A stretch of DNA of 64,000 bases, taken from contig JBJYXV010000042.1 of NCBI GenBank assembly GCA_046260155.1, positions 62,001-126,000 of the forward strand, read 5' to 3'. The position numbers and the translations under genes are program-made. The notes under the pieces are model-generated. The model did no database searches. It was not told the origin of the DNA and worked only from the letters and a program-made list of their open reading frames with translations. Of the stretch, positions 43,774 to 53,443 are shown piece after piece. How positions within the stretch are numbered: the first letter of the stretch is position 1; every line of letters begins with the position of its first letter. This DNA is from PFL25 sp046260155. GTDB taxonomy: Bacteria; Chloroflexota; Anaerolineae; Anaerolineales; UBA4823.

Positions 43774-44160
43774 TCATCCGGTAGCAGGCTGGAGCCGTTC
43801 AACTGCCTTCGCAGCGTATGCACGGACAATTTGAAAACTATCCCGCCCTGCGGTGTCCATCAGGGCTGGGATTGCGCTTGGATCGCCGATTTTTTCAAGA
43901 GCCTGGATGATTGTGCAGCGTACCATCCAAAATGGATCCAGCTCCAACGCAGTCAGCAAGCCGGGAACAGCGTTCAGACTACGCAGGTTGCCAATTTTTT
44001 TCGCAGCGTTCTGCCGGTCACCCCAAGAAACTTCAGGGGATAATTGGGTCAGCAAGCGGTCTAAATTCTCGTCGGGGAGGGTTTGAATCTCCGCTACCAT
44101 GGTTGAAAAAAAACTTCTGAATTTCACATCCTGCTTTTTTTGAACTTCTGCTGCTAACAT
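43774..44160 (-). CDS. HEAT-repeat protein
   Basis: 128 residues from the ATG at 44160 (GTG 44178 and ATG 44169 are alternatives). The second half has two or three HEAT or PBS-lyase-type repeats: WGDRQNAAKKIGNLRSLNAVPGLLTAL, FWMVRCTIIQALEKIGDPSAIPALMD and FQIVRAYAAKAVERL. These form an alpha solenoid for protein binding. It is divergent from the LuxR/STAND regulator, so it might be its partner, but nothing else supports this. Confidence 0.8.
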   Translation of the reverse strand: MLAAEVQKKQDVKFRSFFSTMVAEIQTLPDENLDRLLTQLSPEVSWGDRQNAAKKIGNLRSLNAVPGLLTALELDPFWMVRCTIIQALEKIGDPSAIPALMDTAGRDSFQIVRAYAAKAVERLQPATG

Positions 44161-44334
44161 TTCCATCATTCCTTTCACCAGAAAACCATCGCTGATATCT
44201 TCACTATAGTTGTTCTACCCCCGAGAGTCATCCGCCGAATAGTAGGTAAAAAGTAGGGAAATCCGGTAGAATGGTTGCTGGGATCATATTTCCCCTTCAG
44301 TGGGCGTTTTAAGAAGTTACAGGAAAAAACCGCA

Positions 44335-46749
44335 ATGGAAAGCGGCCTACCCGGCAGTAGTGATTTCCAAATTAATGATCTTACGTGGCGCGAGCAGGAA
44401 ATCTTGCTCCTGCTCGCCGAGCATAATACGAATCGTGAGATCGGCGAACAGCTACACCTGGCAGAGAGCACGGTAAAAGATTACGTCAGCAAAATTCTGG
44501 GCAAGCTCTATGTAAAAAACCGCCGCCAGGCAGTTGTCCGAGCGAAAGAACTTGGTCTTCTTGAGGTTCAGTCCGAAAAATCAGCTGCATCGCTGGTCAA
44601 CATACCGGCAGAACCAACGCCTTTTGTAGGTCGCAGGTTTGAATTAGCCGAGATTCAATCCTTGCTTGGTGAAACCAGGCTGCTCACTTTGATCGGGCCC
44701 GGGGGTATTGGAAAAACGCGCCTGGCAATTAGAGCTGCCCGTCAATCGAGCAGTGAATATACAGATGGGGTTTACTTCGTCCCATTAGCCCCGATCAGCT
44801 CACCCGACCGGCTCGTGCAGACCATTGCTGAAACGGTGAAATTCCCCCTGATGACCCAGGAAGACCCGCAGGCGCAGCTGCTGCGGTTCCTGCAGAATAA
44901 GCATATGCTGCTGGTGATGGATAATTTTGAGCACCTGCTGGATGGTTTGCAGATCGTCAGTGAAATCCTGCCCAGGGCACCCGAAGTGAAAATACTGGCA
45001 ACCTCTCGAGAGAAGTTAAATTTATTCAGTGAGACGATTTTTATTGTGGGTGGTATGAACTTCACGCTTCCAGAAAGATCACCGAGCGAAAGCAGGAATG
45101 ATGCCAGCGCACTGTTTATCCAGAGTGCAAACAAGGTCTATCCTGGATTTGATCCTTCCCACGAAGAATTGCAGCAAATAGAAAGTATCTGCCAGATGGT
45201 GGAAGGTACCCCGCTTGCTATCGAGCTGGCCGCTGCCTGGTTGCAGATCCTGAATTTAGACGAAATCAGCACCGAACTTAAGCAGGGTTTCGATCTGCTG
45301 AGTACGGAAGCCCGCGATGCACCCGAACGTCACCGCAGCCTGCGCGCGGTTTTCAACCATTCCTGGAACTTATTGGATACGAAAGATCGAAAGACCTTGA
45401 TGCACCTTTCAATCTTTCGCGGTGGATTTACCCGCCTTGCCGCGCAACAGGTCGCCAAAGCTACAACGAAACAATTGATGAACCTGGTCAACAAGTCTTT
45501 CCTCACCCATGATCCCAATACCAGTCGCCTTAATTTTCACGAACTTCTGCGGGAATATGCAGAGCAGAGGTTGGTCGAAAGCGAGCAAGCCAGGCGGTCT
45601 ATTGAGCAGTCACATGCTGTTTATTTCGCCGATTTCATGCTCGAAAGGTGGTCTCAGCTGCAGGACCATCGCCAGCCTCAAGCATTGGATGAGATTGAAG
45701 CCGATATTGAGAATGTGCGTATCGCCTGGAGCTACTGGTTGGAGCAAAATAACTCCCTCCAATTGATGAAATTCAGCAAGACGATCTGGTTGTCACATTG
45801 GATTCGCGGCTGGCACTTGGCTGGTTCGCATCTCTTCCAACAGGCTGCACGGCAACTTGGAGACAGCCACATTTCAGCTGATCTAGCCATGCGAGCCTTT
45901 GCCATGGCCTGCCAGGGTTATTTTATGACCTGGTTGGATATTTCTGAAGTGGGGTATGAATTAACCAGACAGGGTGTAAATATCCTCAGCCAGTTCGATT
46001 ATCCAGAAGAACTCATCATCGCCCTCGATTCCTTGACCGTGAATGCGTATTTTCTTGGCCGCATCTCAGAAGTGGTCACTATTGCTAACCAGATGTTAGT
46101 CCTTGCCCGGCAGTTCGGGGACAAATGGATGATTCAGTTTTCCTTGTATGCAGCCAGCTTGGCAGCGATCCTCGAGGAAAATATCCCCAGAGCCCAGCAG
46201 ATGGCTCAAGAACAACTGCAGATCTGTGAGCAGATCGGTGATGAGGTCAGCTCCACCTACCCGCTGATTACCTTGGGGCATACCGCTTTTATTGCAGGTG
46301 AATACGAACAGGCTGCACAATATTATCGGCGCTGCATGAAAATCTCAAGACAAATTGGTTTCAACTACTCGCTGCAGACTTCAAGCAAGTACCTGGGAAA
46401 AGCAGAAATCTTTCTTGGTCATCTCGTAGAGGCCCAGCAAGCCTTGCTCAAATGCTTGGAATTGACCCATGACATCGGTTTTGTGCGTGATATGGTCAAC
46501 CTATTCTACGAGTTTGCCCGCTTGAAATTAGCTCGTGGTGAGCTACAGCAGGCAGTTGAATTACTTGCCTTCGTGGAACAACATCCCTATAGCGATAACT
46601 TCCGCTTGATGGAAGGGCGCATCCGGGACAGTGCCAGGGATCTACTGGATGAACTTGAAGGAGACGTATCAGAGACCAATTTTCAATCCGCATTAGAAGC
46701 CGGACGGAATCTGGAGTTGGATCAAATTTACAAGAGGCTGGTGAATTAA
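44335..46749 (+). CDS. LuxR-type HTH / STAND ATPase / TPR regulator
   Basis: 804 residues from the ATG at 44335. Residues ~12-70 hold a LuxR-type HTH at the N-terminus (LTWREQEILLLLAEHNTNREIGEQLHLAESTVKDYVSKILGKL). Then an NB-ARC-like ATPase begins PTPFVGRRFELAEIQ with Walker A GPGGIGKTRLA, Walker B LLVMDNFEHLLDG and the GxPLAIELAAAWL motif. The C-terminal ~350 residues are TPR-like helices. The HTH normally sits at the C-terminus in MalT-like proteins, so the order is reversed. It should oligomerise on ligand binding and activate transcription; target unknown. Confidence 0.88.
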   Translation: MESGLPGSSDFQINDLTWREQEILLLLAEHNTNREIGEQLHLAESTVKDYVSKILGKLYVKNRRQAVVRAKELGLLEVQSEKSAASLVNIPAEPTPFVGRRFELAEIQSLLGETRLLTLIGPGGIGKTRLAIRAARQSSSEYTDGVYFVPLAPISSPDRLVQTIAETVKFPLMTQEDPQAQLLRFLQNKHMLLVMDNFEHLLDGLQIVSEILPRAPEVKILATSREKLNLFSETIFIVGGMNFTLPERSPSESRNDASALFIQSANKVYPGFDPSHEELQQIESICQMVEGTPLAIELAAAWLQILNLDEISTELKQGFDLLSTEARDAPERHRSLRAVFNHSWNLLDTKDRKTLMHLSIFRGGFTRLAAQQVAKATTKQLMNLVNKSFLTHDPNTSRLNFHELLREYAEQRLVESEQARRSIEQSHAVYFADFMLERWSQLQDHRQPQALDEIEADIENVRIAWSYWLEQNNSLQLMKFSKTIWLSHWIRGWHLAGSHLFQQAARQLGDSHISADLAMRAFAMACQGYFMTWLDISEVGYELTRQGVNILSQFDYPEELIIALDSLTVNAYFLGRISEVVTIANQMLVLARQFGDKWMIQFSLYAASLAAILEENIPRAQQMAQEQLQICEQIGDEVSSTYPLITLGHTAFIAGEYEQAAQYYRRCMKISRQIGFNYSLQTSSKYLGKAEIFLGHLVEAQQALLKCLELTHDIGFVRDMVNLFYEFARLKLARGELQQAVELLAFVEQHPYSDNFRLMEGRIRDSARDLLDELEGDVSETNFQSALEAGRNLELDQIYKRLVN

Positions 46750-46793
46750 TCCCTGGAGTGGATCTTTTCGCTCCTGCAAGCAATCTATGACAA

Positions 46794-46825
46794 AGCTCCT
46801 CCAGGTAATTTCGCCTGGAGGAGCT
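46794..46825. terminator. Bidirectional terminator between convergent genes
   Basis: A 12-bp perfect stem AGCTCCTCCAGG / CCTGGAGGAGCT with an 8-base loop, placed between the converging STAND gene and the HisC-like gene. T-runs are weak on both sides, but the stem is very stable. Confidence 0.8.
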
Positions 46826-46851
46826 GGTTGATCTCTGCAAATTAAACCTTG

Positions 46852-47958
46852 TTACGCGACGCCGAAAAATTCGCGCAGCAATTTAACCGCCATGCGATTC
46901 TCCTCTGCACTACCGATCGTCACACGGAACCAGCCATCGCTGCCGTGCTTGGGTGTTTCACTGCGGAAGATGATGCCATGTTCCAGCGCAAAGTCCAGAA
47001 TATCATGTCCCCGTTTACCAGTCGGTCCGGCATCAAACAAAATATAGTTAGCATGTGAATGGAAAATAACCAGTCCGGGGATGTCACTCAAAGATTCCTC
47101 AATGTAAGCGATTTCACGATTATTAAAATCCACCCGCTCCTTTAAACCTGCCTCATCATTCAGGGCAGCCAATCCAGCCCACATGGCGATCGTGCCGACA
47201 TTCCACGGCAGGAGGGCTGCTGAAATCTGTCCAATTACATCTTTATCTCCCATGACATAGCCAAAACGAAGCCCAGCCAGGCCATACGCCTTGGATAAGG
47301 TCCGGGTGACGAGTACATTCCTATATTTTTTGGTTAATCCGACTTGGGATTTTCCTAATCCAGAATATTCAATATAGGCTTCATCGACAATAAATGGCAC
47401 ACCGGTCTCAGCGATGGTGACAAAATGCTGCGGGTCCATGAAATTTCCAGTGGGATTGTTGGGATTAGCAATCACGATAATCTTGGTTTTTTCGGTGATG
47501 GCTTCTAAAATCGATCCCGGATCAAATAACATTTGCTGGTCTTTATACACCATAGGTACAGAGACTAGGTCGCCGCCCAGAATATTGCAGCGCAGTTTAT
47601 AGATGCCAAAACAAGGTGTGTGCTGGATGACTTGCTCTCCGGTTTCAAGGAATGAACGGAAGATATTATCAAAAACTTCGCTGGATCCATTACCCAGCAT
47701 CACATTTTCCGGACCATCCAAACCATTAATCTCAGCTATCCGGGATCGCACAACCAGCCCCTGGTCCGGGTAGCGATTACCCATTTCAGCATAATGGGTG
47801 ATTGCTTCCATCACCTTTTCCGAGGGTGAGTTTGGATTCTCATTCGACATCATACGGTGCAGATCAGGTTTTTTCCAGGCGAGCTCAATATGCGGTGAAA
47901 TGTACATGGGTATGCCTTTCACCCACGGGCAAAAATACTCTTCAATTTGTTTCGTCAT
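46852..47958 (-). CDS. Histidinol-phosphate aminotransferase-like PLP enzyme
   Basis: 368 residues, class I/II aminotransferase of the HisC type. Motifs: SNENPNSPSEKVMEAI, GNGSSEVFDNIFRSF, ANPNNPTGNFMD, VDEAYIEYSG and the PLP lysine in TRTLSKAYGLAGLRFGYVMG. It begins five bases after the transketolase stop and is the last gene of a minus-strand operon that also has a choline-kinase-like gene and an FAD/GcvT enzyme. No other his gene is present, so it may act on a phosphorylated amine made by that operon rather than in histidine synthesis (inference). Confidence 0.88.
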   Translation of the reverse strand: MTKQIEEYFCPWVKGIPMYISPHIELAWKKPDLHRMMSNENPNSPSEKVMEAITHYAEMGNRYPDQGLVVRSRIAEINGLDGPENVMLGNGSSEVFDNIFRSFLETGEQVIQHTPCFGIYKLRCNILGGDLVSVPMVYKDQQMLFDPGSILEAITEKTKIIVIANPNNPTGNFMDPQHFVTIAETGVPFIVDEAYIEYSGLGKSQVGLTKKYRNVLVTRTLSKAYGLAGLRFGYVMGDKDVIGQISAALLPWNVGTIAMWAGLAALNDEAGLKERVDFNNREIAYIEESLSDIPGLVIFHSHANYILFDAGPTGKRGHDILDFALEHGIIFRSETPKHGSDGWFRVTIGSAEENRMAVKLLREFFGVA

Positions 47959-47962
47959 GGTT

Positions 47963-49951
47963 TTAATCCCTTTTGTTCAGAATTTTTTTAGCTTGCTTAG
48001 CAATTCTTTCTGCCGTTAAGCCATAATGCTCAAAAATCGTCTTGTAAGGTGCAGAAGCCCCATAGCGGTCAATGCCGATCACACTCCCGGTACTCTGGTC
48101 GACATACCGTCCCCATGCCAGGGTAACTCCGGCTTCCACCGATAATCTCGGAACATCCGGAGGCAGTACTGCGTCACGGTAGGTTTGAGATTGTTGGTCA
48201 AACAGCTCCCAGCTGGGCATCGACACCAGGCGGGCATTGATCTGGTCTCCATGCAATTTTTGCACGGCTTCAAGGCCGATACTGACCTCGGAACCACTGG
48301 CGATAATCACCAGGTCCGGCACCCCTTCTGCATCTTTCAGCACGTAGGCTCCCTGATCCAAACCATTATTAACCGGACAGATTTGCGGCAAGGACTGGCG
48401 GGTCAGCACTAAGGCTGTTGGTCCATTGTCCCTCCTCAAGGCTACTTCCCAGGCTCTGGCAGTTTCATTGCCATCTGCTGGGCGCAGGACCAGTAATTTG
48501 GGGATCGCCCGCAGGCTGGTAATCTGCTCTACAGGTTGGTGAGTCGGGCCATCCTCACCCAATCCAATGCTGTCATGCGTGAATATATACACCACGGGCA
48601 ATTCCATCATGGCTGCCAGGCGGATCGTCGGGCGCAGGTAATCCGAGAAGATCAGGAAAGTACCTCCGTATGGGCGGAGCCCGTGCAGAGCCAACCCGTT
48701 CATGATCGATCCCATGCCATGCTCTCGGACACCGTAATGAACATAAGAACCGCTGAAATCTCCACGGTTGATCTCGATTGAGTCCGGGGTGCGGGTGTTA
48801 TTGCTCGGTGTCAGATCTGCAGAACCGCCCACCAGAGTCGGTAGCATGGGTACTAAGGCAGCCAGAACCTTCCCCGAAGCAGATCGGGTAGCCAGCGGTT
48901 GATCAGGCTGAAATTCCGGCAGAAGCTCTTCCCATCCAGGGGTTAACTCACCCTTCACATAGCGATCCCATTCTTGTGCTAAGTCTGGGAAGGATTTTTT
49001 GTACCCTTCAACCATCGATTGCCAATCCGCTGATTTTACCGCGCCCTGCTCCTGATAAGCTGCGAAATATGCTTTTACCTGCTCGGGGATGAAAAACTTT
49101 GCGTCTTCATCCCAACCAAAATGCTGCTTGGTTTTTCTAACACCTTCTTCACCAAGCGGAGATCCGTGCACCTTGGCCGTATCCTGTCCTGGGCTACCAA
49201 ATCCGATGTGAGTTTTGCAAGCGATCAATGATGGTCGCTCTTTTTCGGATTTGGCAGCTGACAGCGCGGCATCGATAGCCGCCATGTCATGACCATCCAC
49301 ATGTTGGACATGCCAGCCGTAAGCGCTGAAACGCCCCGGTACATCATCGCTGTAGGTTAGATCAGTCGATCCATCGATAGAGATGCTGTTATCGTCATAT
49401 AACACGATCAATTTGCCCAAGCCAAGATGACCCGCAAAAGAGGCGGCTTCGTGGGAGATTCCCTCCATTAGATCTCCATCGGAAGCGATAACATATGTGT
49501 AGTGGTCAACGACCGGGAAATCGGGCTGGTTGAATTTCTCAGCCAGGATGCGTTCTGCCAATGCCATACCGACTGCGTTACCAAACCCCTGACCAAGCGG
49601 TCCAGTGGTCGTCTCTATGCCTACTTCCAGGTGATATTCCGGGTGACCCGGTGTCAGGCTACCCCATTGGCGGAAATTTTTCACCTCTTCAAGCGGCAGC
49701 GGATAGCCCGATAGGTGCAGCAAAGAATACAGCATCGCTGAACCGTGGCCTGCTGACAAAACAAATCGATCCCTATCAGGCCAGGTTGGCTGGCTGGGAT
49801 CATGCTTCAGGTAACGCGTCCATAGCACGATCGCGATATCCGCAGCGCCGAGTGGCAGTCCCGGGTGACCAGAATTTGCTTCCTGGACTGCATCAATTGC
49901 CAACATTCGCAGTGTTGTTGCTGCGAGCACGTCATTTTCCGAATAAGCCAT
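47963..49951 (-). CDS. tkt: Transketolase
   Basis: 662 residues, full length; ATG with AAGGTGA upstream. Thiamine-diphosphate motifs: GHPGLPLGAADIAIVLW, GPLGQGFGNAVGMALAE, ASDGDLMEG and LIVLYDDNSISIDG in the N-terminal half. The pyrimidine domain has YVHYGVREHGMGSIMNGLALHG, FTHDSIGLGEDGPTHQPVEQITSLRAIP, with the catalytic Glu in REHG. It moves two-carbon units between sugar phosphates in the cytoplasm. It lies inside an operon of amine-related enzymes rather than with other pentose-phosphate genes. Confidence 0.95.
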   Translation of the reverse strand: MAYSENDVLAATTLRMLAIDAVQEANSGHPGLPLGAADIAIVLWTRYLKHDPSQPTWPDRDRFVLSAGHGSAMLYSLLHLSGYPLPLEEVKNFRQWGSLTPGHPEYHLEVGIETTTGPLGQGFGNAVGMALAERILAEKFNQPDFPVVDHYTYVIASDGDLMEGISHEAASFAGHLGLGKLIVLYDDNSISIDGSTDLTYSDDVPGRFSAYGWHVQHVDGHDMAAIDAALSAAKSEKERPSLIACKTHIGFGSPGQDTAKVHGSPLGEEGVRKTKQHFGWDEDAKFFIPEQVKAYFAAYQEQGAVKSADWQSMVEGYKKSFPDLAQEWDRYVKGELTPGWEELLPEFQPDQPLATRSASGKVLAALVPMLPTLVGGSADLTPSNNTRTPDSIEINRGDFSGSYVHYGVREHGMGSIMNGLALHGLRPYGGTFLIFSDYLRPTIRLAAMMELPVVYIFTHDSIGLGEDGPTHQPVEQITSLRAIPKLLVLRPADGNETARAWEVALRRDNGPTALVLTRQSLPQICPVNNGLDQGAYVLKDAEGVPDLVIIASGSEVSIGLEAVQKLHGDQINARLVSMPSWELFDQQSQTYRDAVLPPDVPRLSVEAGVTLAWGRYVDQSTGSVIGIDRYGASAPYKTIFEHYGLTAERIAKQAKKILNKRD

Positions 49952-50016
49952 ATCAGTTCACCTTATACTATCTTCCATTGAGTTATTTATTTTCATCGAT
50001 TGACACAGATAGATCT

Positions 50017-52455
50017 TTATGCCTTGATGCGTTCTCCCATGGGGTCATATAGAGGAGATTTCACCACCGTCGCATTTACCCGCTCTCCAAAGAACTCGAT
50101 CTCCATCTCCATGCCGACCTTAGTGTAATCAATGGGCAAGTAAGCATAAACGATGCTCTGCTCAATTGTGTACCCGTAGCCACCCGAGGCGACCCATCCA
50201 ATGATCATATCGGCGCCAAGCGGGCGGATAGGCTCTTTACCCAACGCGACCACCCGGTCATCGACCAAACTCAAGCAGCACAGGCGTTGTTTTAGACCAG
50301 CCTGTTTTTGTTTCAGCAAAACCTCACGACCAATGAATTCCCCTTTATCAAAATCAACCGCGAATCCTAAACCCGCCTCCAGGGGTGTATAGTCCGGACT
50401 GATCTCTGCACTCCAATAACGGTAACCTTTTTCCAGACGCAGGGTTTCGATGGCTTTATACCCTGCTGCAACCACCCCCTCCGGTTTGCCTGCTTCCCAT
50501 AAAGTATCCCAGAGGTGCAGTCCGTACTCCATCGGGCAGTAAAACTCCCAGCCCAATTCACCAACATAGGTGACCCGGCTTGCCAGGACAGGCACGTTGC
50601 CAACGGTCAGGTACTTGGCAGTCATATACGGAAAACCATCATTGCTGATATCAGCTTTTGTCACCTTGGATAATATCTGGCGGGATTTTGGTCCCCAAAG
50701 CCCAATGCAGGCATAGGCAGAGCTGACATCCTCCAAGGTTACAGAGCCATCCTCTGGCATGTTGATGCGCAGCCAGGAGCTATCGTGTTTCCCAAAAGCG
50801 GTGCCGGTGATGATCAGGAATTTTTGTTCTTCAAGCCTGGTGACTGTGAAATCACACTCGATTCCTCCACGTGAATTTAAGCACTGGGTATACACAACAG
50901 TACCTACCGGGCGATCGATCTGGTTGGCGCAAACATGATTCAAGAAACCCAATGCACCAGATCCGCTTACCTCGAACTTGTTGAACGAGGTCTCATCAAA
51001 CATGCCCGCAGTTTTGCGGGTCATCAGGTGTTCATACCCGATCGCCCGTGACCAGTTGTGATGGGCCCAACCTTTGGGTTCATGCCCATGCCGGGCGAGG
51101 CTTTCATAACTCTTCATGTAATTTACCCGCTCCCAACCAGAGCGCTCCCCAAAGAATGCTCCCATCTCTCGCATGCGTGTATAGGTCGGTGAGAGGCGCA
51201 GGTTGCGACCTGACATACGCTCCTCGCCCGGATAATGAATATCATAATACTTAGTATAGGTCTCGATCGTGCGGTTAAGAATATAGTCCTGGCTGGTGTA
51301 ATTTGTCCCAAAGCGGCGCACATCCAGGCGCCAAAGGTCCCACTCAGGATGGCCTTCGATGATCCACTCCGCCATCACTTTGCCGATCCCACCTGCGCCT
51401 GCCAGTCCGTGAGCGCAGAATGCGCAGGCAACCCAGAAACCTTTCACCTCGGTTGGACCTAATAAGAATTCTCCATCCGGGGTGAAACCTTCTGGACCGT
51501 TTAACAGCTGGATGATCTCTGCAGTTTCAACTGCGGGTACACGTTTGATGGAGTTCTCCATCAAGGGTGCAAAGCGATCCCAATCAGGTGCCAGCAGCTC
51601 GTATTTAAAATCCTTGGGAATACCATCTATGCCGAAAGGAGCCGGATCACGTTCATATCCACCCGTAACCAGCCCGCCCACTTCTTCGCGCCAATAAACC
51701 AGCAGATCAGGGTCCCGCAGAGTGGGGAAATTATGCCCGACACCCTCAATGGGCTTGGTGATGATATACAGGTGTGCCATGGGAACTACTGGCAAATTTA
51801 ATCCCACCATCTTGCCGATTTCCCCTCCCCATTGACCGGCAGCATTAACCACGATTTCTGTCTTGATCGAACCGCGATTCGTCACGACTTCGCTGACATG
51901 TCCATTTTCCACGTGGATCTGCTCGACATCGGTGTCCTGGAAGAAGATTGCTCCTCGGTTCTTGGCTCCTGCTGCCAGAGCATTGGTCAGTCCAGTGGGA
52001 TCGATGACACCATCATTTGGGGTGTATGCAGCGCCAACGATACCATCCATCGACATCATAGGGAAAAGCTCGTAAGCATCCTTTGGGCTGAGCAGTTCCA
52101 TCGGCATATCAAATGAACGCGCCATCCCAACCATGCGTTTTATATCTTCCATCCTCTCAGGGGAAGAAGCTAACCGCAGTCCGCCTACCTCGCGCCAGCC
52201 TGTGTCCACACCCGTCTCTTCTTTGAGCTGGCGATAAAGGTCTGTGCTGTAGTACATCATGCGGGTCAGGTTGGCGTCTGAACGCAGTTGCCCAACCAAT
52301 CCAGCAGAATGCCAGGTAGAGCCTGCAGTTAGCTCATGGCGCTCTACCAGTACCACATCTTTCCAGCCCATCTTCGTGAGGTGGTAAGCGATACTGCAGC
52401 CCCCAACCCCACCTCCAATAATTACTACTTGTGCCTGCGTTGGAAATTGAGCCAT
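50017..52455 (-). CDS. Dimethylglycine/sarcosine-dehydrogenase-like FAD/GcvT fusion (copy 1)
   Basis: 812 residues from the ATG at 52455, with AAGGAG upstream. The N-terminal FAD-oxidoreductase half (residues ~1-400) has the dinucleotide motif VVIIGGGVGGCSIAYHL and TAGSTWHSAGLVGQL, whose His matches the covalent FAD His of dimethylglycine dehydrogenase. The C-terminal half is a GcvT-like tetrahydrofolate-binding domain, ending with GYRYWSAEISPDYTPLEAGLGFAVDFDKGEFIGRE and the GGYGYTIEQSIVYAYLP barrel. It should oxidise an N-methyl amine and pass the methyl carbon to tetrahydrofolate. The substrate is not fixed by sequence. A paralogue is at 60686. Confidence 0.9.
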   Translation of the reverse strand: MAQFPTQAQVVIIGGGVGGCSIAYHLTKMGWKDVVLVERHELTAGSTWHSAGLVGQLRSDANLTRMMYYSTDLYRQLKEETGVDTGWREVGGLRLASSPERMEDIKRMVGMARSFDMPMELLSPKDAYELFPMMSMDGIVGAAYTPNDGVIDPTGLTNALAAGAKNRGAIFFQDTDVEQIHVENGHVSEVVTNRGSIKTEIVVNAAGQWGGEIGKMVGLNLPVVPMAHLYIITKPIEGVGHNFPTLRDPDLLVYWREEVGGLVTGGYERDPAPFGIDGIPKDFKYELLAPDWDRFAPLMENSIKRVPAVETAEIIQLLNGPEGFTPDGEFLLGPTEVKGFWVACAFCAHGLAGAGGIGKVMAEWIIEGHPEWDLWRLDVRRFGTNYTSQDYILNRTIETYTKYYDIHYPGEERMSGRNLRLSPTYTRMREMGAFFGERSGWERVNYMKSYESLARHGHEPKGWAHHNWSRAIGYEHLMTRKTAGMFDETSFNKFEVSGSGALGFLNHVCANQIDRPVGTVVYTQCLNSRGGIECDFTVTRLEEQKFLIITGTAFGKHDSSWLRINMPEDGSVTLEDVSSAYACIGLWGPKSRQILSKVTKADISNDGFPYMTAKYLTVGNVPVLASRVTYVGELGWEFYCPMEYGLHLWDTLWEAGKPEGVVAAGYKAIETLRLEKGYRYWSAEISPDYTPLEAGLGFAVDFDKGEFIGREVLLKQKQAGLKQRLCCLSLVDDRVVALGKEPIRPLGADMIIGWVASGGYGYTIEQSIVYAYLPIDYTKVGMEMEIEFFGERVNATVVKSPLYDPMGERIKA

Positions 52456-52467
52456 CTCGTACACTCC

Positions 52468-53388
52468 TTAATCTTGTGGGGTTTGCCCACGAATAATTGC
52501 TAACCATTCATCCCAATTTGGATCTTCAAGATTGCTTGTTAAACGTTCAAAATGCTTTTCCGCGTACCCGTGGAAATCAAAATCAAGTTCTGAAATGCCC
52601 ATCTGCACCAGTCCCCACATCGATTCTCGATAATCAGAGATGATGCGCATGACCTTGAAATGAGCCCAGGAATCATCGCTTACTTCTCCGAAATAACCTT
52701 CCAGCAAAAGCCGGTCCTGCTGATCGTTAAAACCGTGGTTAACAGAAAGGTTTGCGAGATCAAAATAACGATCGCCCATGCCAGCATATTCCCAATCAAG
52801 AATATAGATGCGATCACCTTTTTTTAGAAAATTTTCGTTGAGCAGATCATTATGGCAGGGACAGTGAGCGAGGGAATCAGCCTGGAGGGCAGTTTCCGCT
52901 TTCTCCATGCATTCCATCAACCAGTTATAATTTTCTGGAAAGCTGATCGAATGCTTTACCGCGATCTCCGCGTAATCCCTGACGATTTGGGGGACCCAGA
53001 AGGTCCCTGGAATTGGTGGTAAGGCATGAAAATCCCTCAACATGCCTACAATTTTATCCAGATTTTCCGGTTTTTTTACTTCCTCTGGTGGGAGTGGTAA
53101 CCCATCGATGAACCTGGAAACCAAATAACCTTCTGGTTTAATGAAATATATGACTTCTGGCGCAATTTTTAAATCACCTGCTGCCTTGCTGGCAGCATAT
53201 TCAGTCTCCCGGTTGATACCTAATAATTCAGTATTCTGTCCAGCAATACGCAGTACAAATTGTTCTCCCCCGGTCTTAATCTTGTAATTCTGGTTGGTGA
53301 TACCTCCCCCAAGTGGTGCATAGGAGATGTCATCTGCATCTCTCCAGAATGGCACCCTGCGGATTATTTGCTCAACATTTGCCGCCAT
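52468..53388 (-). CDS. Choline/ethanolamine-kinase-like phosphotransferase (copy 1)
   Basis: 306 residues; AAAGGAG five bases before ATG. It ends 12 bases before the FAD/GcvT gene. Motifs: PLGGGITNQNYKI (nucleotide loop), FVLRIAGQNTELLGINRETEYAASKAA with the ATP Lys/Glu region, CPCHNDLLNENFL (Brenner-type catalytic loop with D and N) and YILDWEYAGMGDRYFDLANLS (metal-binding D). It resembles LicA-like choline kinases. In this operon it probably phosphorylates the alcohol of a methylated amino alcohol before or after demethylation. Confidence 0.88.
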   Translation of the reverse strand: MAANVEQIIRRVPFWRDADDISYAPLGGGITNQNYKIKTGGEQFVLRIAGQNTELLGINRETEYAASKAAGDLKIAPEVIYFIKPEGYLVSRFIDGLPLPPEEVKKPENLDKIVGMLRDFHALPPIPGTFWVPQIVRDYAEIAVKHSISFPENYNWLMECMEKAETALQADSLAHCPCHNDLLNENFLKKGDRIYILDWEYAGMGDRYFDLANLSVNHGFNDQQDRLLLEGYFGEVSDDSWAHFKVMRIISDYRESMWGLVQMGISELDFDFHGYAEKHFERLTSNLEDPNWDEWLAIIRGQTPQD

Positions 53389-53443
53389 GTGACTCCTTTC
53401 GTCCTCAGATCAGGTTTGCAGACAAAACAGCCTGGCGACTGAG

